Source of the DNA: Candidatus Pantoea deserta
GTDB lineage: Bacteria; Pseudomonadota; Gammaproteobacteria; Enterobacterales; Enterobacteriaceae
Assembly (NCBI RefSeq): GCF_003813865.1
Contig: NZ_RMVG01000016.1
Span: 60,012 to 124,011, forward strand
DNA length: 64,000 bases
Direction of reading: 5' to 3'
The position numbers and the translations under genes were made by a program. Below the pieces are notes generated by a model that was not told where the DNA came from, ran no database searches, and was given only the letters and a program-made list of their open reading frames with translations. This document shows, one piece after another, positions 25,222 through 34,460 of this stretch. Position 1 is the stretch's first letter. Each line of letters starts with the position of its first letter.

Positions 25222-26018
25222 CAGATCACTCCCGATCGGCTGCGCGAAGGCTGTTTGTCGCGCGCGTAACGGCGCACAAGCGCAAAACAGGCCAGCGGCA
25301 AAGGTAAAGTAAACAACAGCAGCAGCCACAGCAGGATATACACCGCATCCACGCCGTCATTCTGCAAATTGTTGTAGAGCTTAACCGGAATGCCCTGCGG
25401 GAAATAGGCAAAGATCATGACGATGCCAAATTCCCCGATGGCGCGCACCCAGGCCAGCGCTACAGCCGAGGCCAGCCCTGGCGCGGCGAGGGGCAGCGAC
25501 AGGCGACGAAACCGCTGCCAGGGCGAGGCGCCCAGCGTGCGGCCGGCTTCAAGAATAGCAACGGGCACGCTATTAAAAGCCGATCGCGCCGCCGTGATGA
25601 AATAGGGCAGCGCGCCATACCACTGCGCCAGTACAAAGGCAGCAGGATTATTGACCAGTTCAATGCCGAAGCGCGCAAGCAGCGATCCGGCCGGTCCGTA
25701 AGGACCGTACGCGCTAACCAGTAAAATGCCCATTGCCAGCGGCGGCGTCAGCAGCGGGATCAGAACCACTAGCTCGACAATGAGGCGGGCCTTACCTCGC
25801 GCCTGCGACAGCCACCAGGCCACAGGTAGACCGCTTATCACGATGAACAGCAGGGAAATCAGCCCCAGCCCGGTTGACGTGGCGATAGCGTCGCCGTCGC
25901 CCCAGGCCAGATGAAAGTGATGCCAGCGGGTGAGGCCGACAAGCGTCAGGAAAGGTACTGCCAGCATAAACAGTGCCGGCAGCGATAACCACAGTGCTGA
26001 AGAGCGAGCGTCTTTCAT
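25221..26018 (-). CDS. ABC transporter permease, molybdate/tungstate type
   Basis: Inner-membrane protein of 265 aa with about six spans and an EAA-type loop AILEAGRTLGASPWQRFRRL. The wording is close to ModB/WtpB-like permeases (LLTPPLAMGILLVSAYGP). It overlaps the binding protein gene upstream by four bases. No ATPase gene is in this operon, so it would need one encoded elsewhere. Confidence 0.82.
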   Translation of the reverse strand: MKDARSSALWLSLPALFMLAVPFLTLVGLTRWHHFHLAWGDGDAIATSTGLGLISLLFIVISGLPVAWWLSQARGKARLIVELVVLIPLLTPPLAMGILLVSAYGPYGPAGSLLARFGIELVNNPAAFVLAQWYGALPYFITAARSAFNSVPVAILEAGRTLGASPWQRFRRLSLPLAAPGLASAVALAWVRAIGEFGIVMIFAYFPQGIPVKLYNNLQNDGVDAVYILLWLLLLFTLPLPLACFALVRRYARDKQPSRSRSGVI

Positions 26019-26935
26019 TGCAGATAAAGCGCGTCACCTTTGGGCGCAGCATAGCCGTTCTGTTTATACAGCGACTGACCTGCTTTGCTCAGCATGAAAT
26101 CCACAAAGGCCTGACCGGCTTTTGCTCCGTTGGGAGCATTTTTCAGCACCGCCGCGTAATAAACCAGCGGCTGGGTATGCAGGGTTTTCTCTTCGCCCTT
26201 ACTGTCCTTAAGCGTAAAGCTAACGGTGTCGTACCATTTTTTTGCGTCGGCCGGATTGCTGAGGTTAACTTCATCCGGTAAGGCGACGTAGGGCAGATGC
26301 GCAGAGATCACCTCGCTTTCATAACCGGCTGCGGCGTCAACCTGATCGCTCTCCAGCCGCGCCAGCAGACCTCCTTCAAGATGCGTCTGCGCTGGATTCT
26401 GCACGCCGCCCATGATTTTGTCGGCTATGCCCGGCTTGTTATAATACTTTTCTGCCAGCAGCAGGGTGAAAACGATATTCTGACCTTTGGGATCGTTTAC
26501 CGGATCGGTACGGCCAAATCTCACGCCAGGCGTCGCCAGCACGTCGAGCCAGCTGGCATCGCCCGCTTTCGCAGCGGCGGCAAACTGTTGCGCATACTGA
26601 CCTTTCGGACTGTAGGCAATCACCATGCTGGTGCTGGCCACCGGGACGGCGGTCTCGATCAGACCTGCATCTTTCAGAATTTGCATCGGTCCTGGCGTAA
26701 TGGAAACAAAAACGTCTGCGGCGATTTTTTTGCTGGCCAGCAGGCGCGCCATACCGTATGCGCCTTGTCCCTGTCCCTGATAGTTACCTTTATGCTCTCT
26801 GGCGAAGGCCGGGCCTAAGCTCTCATCCATAACTTTGCCCATTGAACCGGCATAGGTGACGCGAATATCCGTTGCCATTGCCGAAACGCTCCAGGCTGCG
26901 CCCATCGCAACGGCTAAAAATGCGACCTTTCTCAT
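26015..26935 (-). CDS. Periplasmic substrate-binding protein, ModA/WtpA-like
   Basis: Protein of 306 aa with a signal peptide (cleavage near SAMA-TD). The N-terminal IRVTYAGSMGKVMDE and later ADVFVSITPGPMQIL, FGRTDPVNDPKGQN and TSMVIAYSP resemble molybdate/tungstate-binding proteins of the WtpA group. An AGGAAGGG ribosome site precedes the ATG. A ModE-like box lies just upstream, so expression probably falls when molybdate is plentiful. Confidence 0.82.
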   Translation of the reverse strand: MRKVAFLAVAMGAAWSVSAMATDIRVTYAGSMGKVMDESLGPAFAREHKGNYQGQGQGAYGMARLLASKKIAADVFVSITPGPMQILKDAGLIETAVPVASTSMVIAYSPKGQYAQQFAAAAKAGDASWLDVLATPGVRFGRTDPVNDPKGQNIVFTLLLAEKYYNKPGIADKIMGGVQNPAQTHLEGGLLARLESDQVDAAAGYESEVISAHLPYVALPDEVNLSNPADAKKWYDTVSFTLKDSKGEEKTLHTQPLVYYAAVLKNAPNGAKAGQAFVDFMLSKAGQSLYKQNGYAAPKGDALYLQ

Positions 26936-26944
26936 TCCCTTCCT

Positions 26945-26968
26945 CGTTATATAAAAAAGTAGATAACG
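26945..26968. promoter_or_regulatory. ModE-like operator
   Basis: CGTTATATA, six bases, TAGATAACG. The ModE consensus is CGNTATATA-N6-TATATANCG, so one base in eighteen differs. It starts 9 bp before the binding-protein start codon, which covers the likely transcription start. Confidence 0.65.
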
Positions 26969-27088
26969 ATTATCCTCAGGTCATGCCCCTCAGGCAAGAG
27001 AGAAAGGAAACCCTTGCTAAATAGTGCGTAAAAGGGCGCCCAAAACTTCCGATCTCAACAATAATTAGTGAAGCGGCAAAGCCGACTC

Positions 27089-27104
27089 GTCTGGTACGCC
27101 AGAC
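27089..27104. promoter_or_regulatory. Palindrome before padC
   Basis: GTCTGG-TACG-CCAGAC is a perfect dyad 30 bp before the decarboxylase start, followed by TTTTG. It may be an operator for a phenolic-acid-responsive regulator or a small attenuator. Confidence 0.4.
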
Positions 27105-27134
27105 TTTTGATGTTAAAAATAAAAAGGAGTGCCT

Positions 27135-27659
27135 ATGACCATCGCTACGGTTAACGCCTCATCCAGCGACCTTTCGCAGTTTGTAGGAACCCATTTCGTT
27201 TACACCTATGATAATGGCTGGAAGTATGAGTGGTATGCCCGCAATGAAACCACCTGCGACTATCGCATCCATCAGGGACTGGTAGGCGGCCGCTGGGTAA
27301 CCAACCAGAAAATGAATGCGGTCCAGTTTGCGCCCGGTATCTTTAAGGTGGACTGGCATGAGCCAACAGGAACCTGCGTCAGTCTGCTTTTCGATCTCAA
27401 TCGTAAGCTTCTGCACGGCACCATTTTCTTTCCTCAGTGGATCGCCGGCGAAGGTCAGCATCCTGAAAAGACCATCTGCTATCAGAATGAATTTATTGAG
27501 GATATGCATCGCTTCAGAGACGAAGGCCCTGCCTACCCCTACGTGATCATCCCGGAATTTGCCGAAGTTACCTATATGAAAAATGAGGGGCGCGATAATG
27601 ACAGCGTCATTGACAGGGCGCCAGGCCAGCTGCCAGAAAACTTCTTCGAGGGAAAATAG
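27135..27659 (+). CDS. padC: Phenolic acid decarboxylase
   Basis: Cytoplasmic protein of 174 aa, the normal size for this family. It removes CO2 from ferulic, p-coumaric and caffeic acids to give vinyl phenols, detoxifying plant phenolics. Family landmarks are FVGTHFVYTYDNGWKYEWY with active-site Tyr residues, an Arg in DYRIHQGLVGGRW and the catalytic Glu in KVDWHEPTGTCVS. The ATG at 27135 lies five bases after AGGAG and is chosen over the in-frame GTG at 27129, which overlaps that site. Confidence 0.92.
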   Translation: MTIATVNASSSDLSQFVGTHFVYTYDNGWKYEWYARNETTCDYRIHQGLVGGRWVTNQKMNAVQFAPGIFKVDWHEPTGTCVSLLFDLNRKLLHGTIFFPQWIAGEGQHPEKTICYQNEFIEDMHRFRDEGPAYPYVIIPEFAEVTYMKNEGRDNDSVIDRAPGQLPENFFEGK

Positions 27660-27667
27660 CTAAAAGA

Positions 27668-27714
27668 CTGCTCTGTCATGTTTTCAGGTGTCAACATTAC
27701 CGGTGACAGAGCAG
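27668..27714. terminator. Long hairpin between padC and the EAL gene
   Basis: Perfect 11-bp arms CTGCTCTGTCA and TGACAGAGCAG enclose a 25-bp loop. It starts 8 bp after padC and ends 8 bp before the stop of the convergent EAL gene, so it probably ends both transcripts. Confidence 0.6.
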
Positions 27715-27722
27715 CGCACAAA

Positions 27723-29486
27723 CTACTGGAGCCAGACTTCCAGTTCTTCAGGTTTCAGAGGTCGGGAGTAAAAATAGCCCTGAGCCTGATCGCAGCCAAA
27801 TCGTTTTAACTCATTTAGCGTCTGAACATCCTCAACGCCTTCTGCAATCACTACATAATTAAGCTCTTTCAGCATGGTGATAATACTGCGGGCGATAATG
27901 CGCGCGGCTGTATCTGTCGCTATCTGACTGACCAGCGAACGGTCAAGCTTAATAACGTCCAGCGGCACCCTGCTCAGGTAGTTGATATTACTGTAGCCCG
28001 CGCCAAAATCGTCCAGCGCCACTGAGAACCCTTTACTTTTCAGGGCGTCAATGCCTTTTAATGCCTGAGGGCATTCAATCACTTTCTCTGTTTCCAGACA
28101 CTCTACGCCCAGAAGATGGTGAGGCAGACCCGCTTTCGCCATGCTATCGACCAGCCGTTCTACAAATCCGCTGCGGGAAAAGTCCTGTCCGCTGATATTA
28201 ACCGTCACCGGCAGCTGATAGCGGGTAAGCTTCCACTTCACCAGCTGTGCAATGGATTCATTGATTACCCATTCGGTCAGCAAGGCGAGCAGGTTCGTCT
28301 GACTGGCAAGCTGAAGAAAGGCCGCTGGCAACAGTTCGCCGTGAACCGCATGTTTCCAGCGGATCAACGCTTCCAGCCCGACGGTTTTGCCGGTGTGCAG
28401 GCAAATTTTCGGCTGGTACACCAGGTAGAGACCGCCGCCGCCCCGTAACGCTGCGGAAAGATCGCTCATCAGGCTCATCTCTCTTTTTTGCTGCGCCCGC
28501 AGCTCATCACGGAAGCTTAACGCCGGGATCTTCAGGCTCACCGCTTCGCGCATGGCTTCCAGCGCCTGGCTGATAATGTCTGCGGGCGGCTGAATATGGG
28601 CCTGAAACAGCGTTTCGCCTGAAAAAGGGGAAAGCGAAACCGATAACCCTTCCCCGACGTCAGCCGTAATGCCTTCCAGCCTGCCTGCGACCCAGGCGGC
28701 GCTGATACGACTGGTGTCGCTGGCCAGCAGGGCAAAACGCCCGGCAGAAAGCACATAAAACAGATCGCCTGGCGAGAGGCGCAGACGCAACGGCAGCAGC
28801 GTCGCCAGATCCTGCAATAAATTACTGACCGGCTCGATGCCCAGCGTGCGGGCCAGCTCAAAGGTGCGCGGCAGATCGAGGCATTCAATCACAATCAGAC
28901 GCCTGAGCCTGTCATCCTGCGCCTGCTGAAGAAACAGTAAATCCCGTACCAGCCTGCGATGGTTGGGTAGCCCGGTCAGCGTATCGGTAAAGCCGGCCGC
29001 ATGCCAGGCCGTCAGGAACGCGGTGACGAGCTGGGCCAGCATAGTTAAGGTGGCGACCTTTTCCCCTGGGAAAAGATGGGGTTCTGTATCCGTCACGCAC
29101 AGCGTGCCTATGGCAACACCGGTCGGCGTGATTAAGGGAACACCGGCATAGAAGCGAATATAAGGCGAGCCAAGGACCAGAGGGTGACGCAAAAAGCGCG
29201 CATCGAGGCTGGTGTCGGGGATCACCACGGCAGCCTGGCTCTCCACCACATAGCGGCAGAGGGCGTCCTGACGAGAAGAAACGGTAAGATCAAATCGGTG
29301 CGAGGCTTTTATATACTGGCTGTCCTCATCCAGCACTGAAACAAAGCCCGCAGGAATATCCAGCACCTGACTGGCGAGAAGGACAAACTTTTTTAAAATT
29401 TCTTCTCGCTCGGCGTCAAAGGCTTTGAGCTGTTGAATCTCGTTTTCACCCGGTTTAACCGTAGCGATACTCCATAAGTCACGCAT
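27723..29486 (-). CDS. GAF-GGDEF(degenerate)-EAL cyclic-di-GMP phosphodiesterase
   Basis: Protein of about 587 aa without membrane spans. Residues about 20-170 are a GAF sensor (ILKKFVLLASQVLDIPAGFV). Residues about 180-330 are a GGDEF domain whose active loop has become SAGRF, so it should not make c-di-GMP. Residues about 345-585 are an EAL domain with the catalytic motifs intact: EALIRW, LDDFGAGYSN, KLDRSLV and AEGVED. It should hydrolyse c-di-GMP under control of the GAF signal. The start is uncertain: an in-frame GTG at 29519 sits too close to GGAGG, so the ATG at 29486 is given. Confidence 0.88.
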   Translation of the reverse strand: MRDLWSIATVKPGENEIQQLKAFDAEREEILKKFVLLASQVLDIPAGFVSVLDEDSQYIKASHRFDLTVSSRQDALCRYVVESQAAVVIPDTSLDARFLRHPLVLGSPYIRFYAGVPLITPTGVAIGTLCVTDTEPHLFPGEKVATLTMLAQLVTAFLTAWHAAGFTDTLTGLPNHRRLVRDLLFLQQAQDDRLRRLIVIECLDLPRTFELARTLGIEPVSNLLQDLATLLPLRLRLSPGDLFYVLSAGRFALLASDTSRISAAWVAGRLEGITADVGEGLSVSLSPFSGETLFQAHIQPPADIISQALEAMREAVSLKIPALSFRDELRAQQKREMSLMSDLSAALRGGGGLYLVYQPKICLHTGKTVGLEALIRWKHAVHGELLPAAFLQLASQTNLLALLTEWVINESIAQLVKWKLTRYQLPVTVNISGQDFSRSGFVERLVDSMAKAGLPHHLLGVECLETEKVIECPQALKGIDALKSKGFSVALDDFGAGYSNINYLSRVPLDVIKLDRSLVSQIATDTAARIIARSIITMLKELNYVVIAEGVEDVQTLNELKRFGCDQAQGYFYSRPLKPEELEVWLQ

Positions 29487-29519
29487 TTTTTTGCCAGTCA
29501 GAATAGGGAGAGCAGGCAC

Positions 29520-30130
29520 CCTCCGGCTGAGCTAATTCTGAGCCATAAAGTAATTCTGCGTTTTGGCCAGCATACGCATCCCGCTCCGCCTTGTCATAAT
29601 TATTTTCATCATGCAGAGGTTTTTTTACTTAAATTTATCTCTGCATGCTGCGCCTATAAAAGAAGGCGCTTTATCTAAAAAATCCGATCCGGTGAGGGTT
29701 TAATATCCAGAACCTGCTTTCACTTTCTCCGTAGACATCATTATTAACGGGTTGAAATATTTTTTTAATCTTCGCAGATAAAGTCAGATAATTTAAAAGC
29801 CTTTACTTATGGATCAATCATTTATCAAAGCCACTATTAAGCCGTAGCGTAAATTTTCCATCGTATAGTTCAGATTTGTCCTGAATAAATTATGGCGCTG
29901 AAAATAACGTAATTTCATTAACTCATTGTTAAGAAACAATAAAAATAAAAATGCGTTTCAAGGGAACTTTTCCCTTCAGACTTATTAAAACAGCGGATTT
30001 AATTTATTTTGCCGTCTGGCTTGCATCGTCTGGTTTTTGGCCCAGACTTAAATCTCTTTAGTTGTAAATGCTTTTGATTTGATTATATCAGGGTGTTTAT
30101 TTCAACCGGGCATTACATAAAGGGTGAAAT
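29520..30130. other. 611-bp AT-rich gap with hairpins
   Basis: No gene was found. A perfect inverted repeat (CATGCAGAG / CTCTGCATG) spans 29610-29647, and a six-pair hairpin GCGCCT/AGGCGC is at 29650-29669, followed by TTTATC. The right part should hold the promoter of the YsnF-family genes. Confidence 0.5.
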
Positions 30131-30538
30131 ATGGCTTCTTCTTCACACAATGACGAACATCCGGATGCAAAGGAAGACGTTATGCATCTCGCTGAAGAAA
30201 AGCTGACCGTAACGCGGGAAAACGTTCTGGACGCTCTTGTCACCATCAGACGCCAGACGACGACGCACAACGAGCCAGTGAGTCTGATGTTACGCCGGGA
30301 AAATGTCGAGGTAACTCATGTGCCGAAAAATGAGCGCGTTGCCTCAATGCCTGAAATCAGAGAAGAAGAGGGCGTTTTGATTGTTCCGGTAGTGGAAGAA
30401 GAGGTCGAAGTCATTCGCAGGCTGGTTCTAAAAGAGGAACTTCATATCCGGCGAACCAAAGAGCAGGTTCTTTGGGAAGAGAGTGTTCCTCTGCGTAAAC
30501 AGCATGTCGAGATTGACCGGAAAGAAGAGGACACCTAA
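30131..30538 (+). CDS. YsnF/AvaK (DUF2382) stress protein, single domain
   Basis: Protein of 135 aa, charged and without membrane spans. The DUF2382 pattern runs from HLAEEKLTVTRENVLDALVT through REEEGVLIVPVVEEEVEVIR to VPLRKQHVEIDRK. Homologues are called general stress proteins in Bacillus and photosystem-linked AvaK in cyanobacteria; the molecular role is not known. It lies 27 bp upstream of a larger protein with the same domain. Confidence 0.8.
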   Translation: MASSSHNDEHPDAKEDVMHLAEEKLTVTRENVLDALVTIRRQTTTHNEPVSLMLRRENVEVTHVPKNERVASMPEIREEEGVLIVPVVEEEVEVIRRLVLKEELHIRRTKEQVLWEESVPLRKQHVEIDRKEEDT

Positions 30539-30565
30539 GCCATCCCATCACGCAGGAGAAAAACC

Positions 30566-31600
30566 ATGGCACACGAAAAGATCGTAACGATGTTCAGTAC
30601 CCTGGCTCAGGCAGAAGGGGCAAAGCGCAGCCTGATCAAAGCGGGTTTTGCCGATCATGACATCGATGTGATTTCTGGCGAACGTCTGAAATCAGAAGGA
30701 CATGAGGCTCGCCATCCCGGCTTCTGGCAGCGTCTTTTTGGCAGCACGCTCGACGAAGAGCAGAGCGGCGTGTACGAAGATGCCATCAGGTCAGGTAGCG
30801 TGGTGCTGACCCTGCGCGCAGATGAAGAACAGCTGCCGCGCGCCTATAGCATTCTTGATGCGCATGATACTGGCGAACTTCCCGGCGGTAGCGGTCTGGC
30901 GCAGGACGATGGCTACAGCGTATCCAGCGCGCGCACCGTCACCGACACAGACACCTATGCCGGCGCCGATCCCGATCTCAATCCGGTTGGCGATCGCGGC
31001 CTGACGGAGCCGGTGCGTACTTCTCTGACAGGCGATGAAAGCGAAGAAGAGGTGCTGCGTCTGGCCGAAGAGCGTCTGGAAGTCGGTAAACGTCTGGTCA
31101 GCGAAGGCACCACACGCGTGCGCCGTTATACGGTAACCGATCAGGTCTCTGAAAACGTTTCGCTTCACGAGCAGCACGCTGATATTTTCCGCCGCTCAAC
31201 GGGCGACCTGGCCGCAACAGACAACGTGGACTGGGAAGATAAAACCATTGAAGTCGCTGAAACGCATGAGCAGCCGGTAATCAACAAAACGGCGCATGTC
31301 ACAGAAGAAGTGGTGGTGCGTACCGATCAGAGCGAGCGCGTTGAAAACGTTACCGATACCGTGCGCCGTCAGGAAGTCGATATTGAGCATGCGAACACCG
31401 GCGTCGCGACAGACGCGTCCTTAACGGACGATGCCGCAACTGCGCGTGTCGGCGCAGTTGCAGGCACACCTTTAACGGGCGACGCCACCACTGCCCGTGT
31501 CGGCACGGAAACGGACGCTGAAGGACGAGTGGTTGAAAGAAGCGGCGCAGCCGCAGTGCAGGATGAAGATAAAACCGATCCTCTGCTGAAACGTCCGTAA
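30566..31600 (+). CDS. YflT/general stress protein 17M domain fused to YsnF domain
   Basis: Protein of 344 aa. Residues 1 to about 95 resemble the GSP17M/YflT domain (FSTLAQAEGAKRSLIKAGFA, DHDIDVISGE). After an acidic linker, residues about 160-275 are a DUF2382/YsnF domain (VLRLAEERLEVGKRLVSEGT, VSLHEQHADIFRR, TAHVTEEVVVR). The C-terminal tail holds a near-repeat of about 18 residues built on LTxDAATARVGAxAGT. It forms an apparent operon with the preceding gene. It is probably induced by stress; the function is unknown. Confidence 0.82.
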   Translation: MAHEKIVTMFSTLAQAEGAKRSLIKAGFADHDIDVISGERLKSEGHEARHPGFWQRLFGSTLDEEQSGVYEDAIRSGSVVLTLRADEEQLPRAYSILDAHDTGELPGGSGLAQDDGYSVSSARTVTDTDTYAGADPDLNPVGDRGLTEPVRTSLTGDESEEEVLRLAEERLEVGKRLVSEGTTRVRRYTVTDQVSENVSLHEQHADIFRRSTGDLAATDNVDWEDKTIEVAETHEQPVINKTAHVTEEVVVRTDQSERVENVTDTVRRQEVDIEHANTGVATDASLTDDAATARVGAVAGTPLTGDATTARVGTETDAEGRVVERSGAAAVQDEDKTDPLLKRP

Positions 31601-31607
31601 GGCGGCA

Positions 31608-31634
31608 GGCAGCCTGACAAGGGGTCAGGCTGCC
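31608..31634 (+). terminator. Strong hairpin after the YsnF pair
   Basis: Perfect 11-bp arms GGCAGCCTGAC and GTCAGGCTGCC with a five-base loop, 8 bp after the stop. No T-run follows. The 336 bp beyond it contain no recognised gene. Confidence 0.6.
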
Positions 31635-31970
31635 ATGATCGACGCCAGTGAATATTGCAGCGGGAAAGCGGACTTTTCGCCCTGGTGTTGGCTTTTTCGT
31701 CAACCTCCCCGCCTGCACGCATCAATCTATCGGGATTAGCCCTGCATGGAATAGTTTATTCTATTGCCAGATGTTACCTGAAAAGTCGGCGCGTTCGCGT
31801 CTGAAATTGCTGTGATCTCATGGGTTCATGCCTGATCAGGGCAATCTGTCGGCACATCGGGAAAAAAAGCGTGATTATTCAGACTGCGCGTTCAAGTCAA
31901 AAGGCGTCGGTAAACTGGATAAATATGGCTTTATCCTCGGTTACATCGTGCAAATAATGAGGTAATGCTT

Positions 31971-32057
31971 ATGTCAGAACGGCCTGATACCCAACCTCTG
32001 CCAGATGATGCAGAAATACCTGCTTACGAAGATGACGACACGAAACAGTCTTTGTAG
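31971..32057 (+). CDS. 28-aa acidic peptide
   Basis: A short frame starting MSERPDTQPLPDDAEIPAYE and ending DDDTKQSL, with GAGGT eight bases before the ATG. It is hydrophilic and acidic, with no membrane span. I do not recognise it. The ribosome site and proline/aspartate-rich composition argue for a real product, but its small size leaves doubt. The 363 bp that follow show no clear gene. Confidence 0.4.
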   Translation: MSERPDTQPLPDDAEIPAYEDDDTKQSL

Positions 32058-32420
32058 GTCCTCTTTTTATTGTACCGCTAAATCAGAACTGGCCGTTGCG
32101 GCGGCCGGTCGCATCATTTTTATTTACGCCTTGATACAGCGTAACCTCTCTGTCGCCTCAGACAACCGCCGCATTCACTTTTCCCTCTTTTAACAGTTTC
32201 ATTGTAAAAGCAAGCTTGTTCACGCGCTTATAGCTATGCGATAACGCAAATTTTGAAAACGCTTCCACTGTGATAATCCCGTTATGTAAAAGTCGCCTGA
32301 GGCTACCGGAAACGGCTATAGTTAATGCCGTATTCACATTTTCTTATCCGCAGATCCCCCTTCTGTGTGATGACAGGTTCTGACTGCTCCGAAAACTGAA
32401 AGCGCTGAAAGAGGTTGATT

Positions 32421-32690
32421 TTGCTTACGAATATTTCCTGGAAAATTATCCACGACGTGATCAATAAAACCATTGAAGAGATGCTGGACGAGCAGCAAAC
32501 GCTGAACGTGTTATCACTGCGCGCCCGGCTACGAGAGCTGGCCGAGAACGAAACCGATGAGGTAATGGTGTTATGTTACTGGCAGGCCAGCAAAGTGCTT
32601 ACGCGGCTGCCGCCGACTGTTACCGCTTCTCAACTCATGACCGCGGCGCGTCACGCTTTTCGTACGCCGCTGAATCACGATCCCCTGTAA
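32421..32690 (+). CDS. Hypothetical protein, 89 aa
   Basis: Frame MLTNISWKIIHDVINKTIEE continuing with helical, charged sequence (LRARLRELAENETDEVMVLC). The TTG at 32421 lies six bases after GAGG and is the likely start; another TTG is at 32415. It is probably a small all-helical cytoplasmic protein. No family is recognised, although size and helicity recall the YcgZ/AriR connectors, one of which is at 63442. Confidence 0.55.
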   Translation: MLTNISWKIIHDVINKTIEEMLDEQQTLNVLSLRARLRELAENETDEVMVLCYWQASKVLTRLPPTVTASQLMTAARHAFRTPLNHDPL

Positions 32691-32802
32691 AAACGGTCCG
32701 GCACGCAGCGGCAAACCGCAACGGCTGAAAAGCTGTAAAGTAAAACGTTTACAGCGATTTATGATGTGCAAATCTGTGCGTCCACTTTAGAAAGGAACCG
32801 AC

Positions 32803-33393
32803 ATGTCGCATTTTCGTCCGGTGGCGCTTCAGCACGCCAGCCGTCTGCTCAATCATGGTCCTACCATTTTGATTACCAGCCAGCATCCGCAAACCCAACG
32901 TCGAAACGTCATGGCTGCCGCCTGGTCAACGCCGGTTGAGTTCACGCCGCCCCGCGTGGCTATTGTGGTCGATAAATCCGCCTGGTCGCGCGAGCTTATC
33001 GAAACGAGCGGCGCCTTTGGCATCTGCGTGCCGGCCGCCGCTTATGCCGATCTGACCTATGCGGTGGGCAATACCACCGGACGTGAGCGGGATAAATTTA
33101 GCGAGTACCGCATTCAGGCCATTAACGGCCCTGAGCTTGGCGTACCGCTGCTGGAAGAGAGCTGCGTCGCCTGGCTGGAGTGTCGCCTGTTACCCGCAAC
33201 CGAAGCCCAGCAAAACTACGACACGCTGTTTGGCGAAGTGGTGGCGGCAGCGGCCGACAGTCGGGTTTTTTATGACGGAAGATGGCATTTCAGCGCCGAA
33301 AACCGCGCGCTGCATACGCTGCATCATCTTGGCGGCGGCGAGTTCGTTACGGTGGCAAACGGCTTCAGCGCTACGCTGCCTGAAGCGCATTGA
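32803..33393 (+). CDS. Flavin reductase-like FMN-binding protein
   Basis: Protein of 196 aa with the flavin reductase-like split barrel: [20 protein letters not shown] near residues 24-43, [22 protein letters not shown] and an FGEVV strand near residue 145. Relatives bind FMN and act as flavin reductases or partners of oxygenases. The gene ends 20 bp before an alcohol dehydrogenase start and may be co-transcribed with it. Confidence 0.82.
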   Translation: MSHFRPVALQHASRLLNHGPTILITSQHPQTQRRNVMAAAWSTPVEFTPPRVAIVVDKSAWSRELIETSGAFGICVPAAAYADLTYAVGNTTGRERDKFSEYRIQAINGPELGVPLLEESCVAWLECRLLPATEAQQNYDTLFGEVVAAAADSRVFYDGRWHFSAENRALHTLHHLGGGEFVTVANGFSATLPEAH

Positions 33394-33413
33394 ACAATTC
33401 AGCGAGGAAGAGC

Positions 33414-34430
33414 ATGAAAATTAAGAGTTATGCAGCAATGCAGGCTGGAGAGGCACTGCAACCTTATGAGTACGATCCAGGTCCGCTGGACGCGGAAGAC
33501 GTAGAAGTTGAAGTGGACTACTGCGGCGTCTGCCACTCAGACCTGTCGATGATCGACAATGAGTGGGGCGGCTCTACCTATCCGCTGATCGCGGGCCATG
33601 AAGTCATTGGCCGCATTGTAGCGCTAGGCGACAGCGCGCAGAATAAGGGGCTTAGCCTCGGTCAGCGCGTGGGCATTGGCTGGACGGCGAAAAGCTGTCA
33701 GCACTGCGACGCCTGCATCAACGGCGAGCAGGTCAACTGTGAAAATAACAAAGTATCGACCATCAATAACCACGGTGGTTTCGCCAGCCGTCTGCGCGCT
33801 AACTGGCAATGGGCGATCCCGCTGCCGGAAAATCTGGACGCGGCGACGGCAGGCCCGCTGCTGTGCGGCGGCATCACCGTATTCAAGCCACTGCTGATGC
33901 ATAATATCACCGCAACCAGCCGGGTGGGCGTTATCGGTATCGGCGGTCTCGGCCATATGGCGATTAAGCTGCTGCGTGCGTTGGGCGCAGAGGTGACGGC
34001 GTTTAGCTCGTCGCCGTCAAAAACTGACACCATCAAGCAGATGGGGGCGGATTACGTCGTCAACAGCCGCGATCCGGAAGCCTTGAAAAAGCTGGCGGGC
34101 CAGTTTGATCTGATTATCAGCACCGTGGCGGTCGACCTTGACTGGCAGCCCTATTTCCAGGCGCTGGCGGCGAAAGGGAAATTCCATACGGTCGGCGCCG
34201 TTATGAAGCCGTTTGAAGTACAGGCGTTTAATTTGATCGTCGGCGATCGGGCAGTAACAGGTTCGTCAACCGGATCGCCAGGACAGCTGCGCTCCCTGCT
34301 CAAACTGGCGTCCCGCACGGACATCGCTCCGACGGTAGAATATTTCCCTATGTCGAAAATCAACGATGCGCTCGATCACCTGCGTGCCGGTAAGGCGCAC
34401 TATCGTATCGTTCTGAAAGCCGATTTTTGA
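33414..34430 (+). CDS. Zinc-dependent alcohol/aldehyde reductase, YahK/CAD type
   Basis: Protein of 338 aa of the medium-chain family. The catalytic zinc site is [15 protein letters not shown] with GHEVIGRI. The structural zinc Cys cluster is in [19 protein letters not shown]. The NADP fold is [15 protein letters not shown]. The wording matches the cinnamyl alcohol dehydrogenase/YahK group, which reduces a wide range of aldehydes with NADPH. GAGGAAGAGC precedes the ATG at 33414; the frame extends upstream to 33390 without support. Confidence 0.88.
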   Translation: MKIKSYAAMQAGEALQPYEYDPGPLDAEDVEVEVDYCGVCHSDLSMIDNEWGGSTYPLIAGHEVIGRIVALGDSAQNKGLSLGQRVGIGWTAKSCQHCDACINGEQVNCENNKVSTINNHGGFASRLRANWQWAIPLPENLDAATAGPLLCGGITVFKPLLMHNITATSRVGVIGIGGLGHMAIKLLRALGAEVTAFSSSPSKTDTIKQMGADYVVNSRDPEALKKLAGQFDLIISTVAVDLDWQPYFQALAAKGKFHTVGAVMKPFEVQAFNLIVGDRAVTGSSTGSPGQLRSLLKLASRTDIAPTVEYFPMSKINDALDHLRAGKAHYRIVLKADF

Positions 34431-34434
34431 TAAC

Positions 34435-34460
34435 AAAGCGCGCCTGTCAGGCGCGCTTTT
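34435..34460 (+). terminator. Rho-independent terminator after the alcohol dehydrogenase
   Basis: AAAGCGCGCC, loop TGTCA, GGCGCGCTTTT: a stem of ten pairs followed by T residues, directly after the stop codon. Confidence 0.85.

Noticed and set aside
31369..31725. Minus-strand frames over the end of the GSP17M/YsnF gene
   Set aside because: They are antisense to repetitive coding sequence and to a strong hairpin; no homology-like motif.
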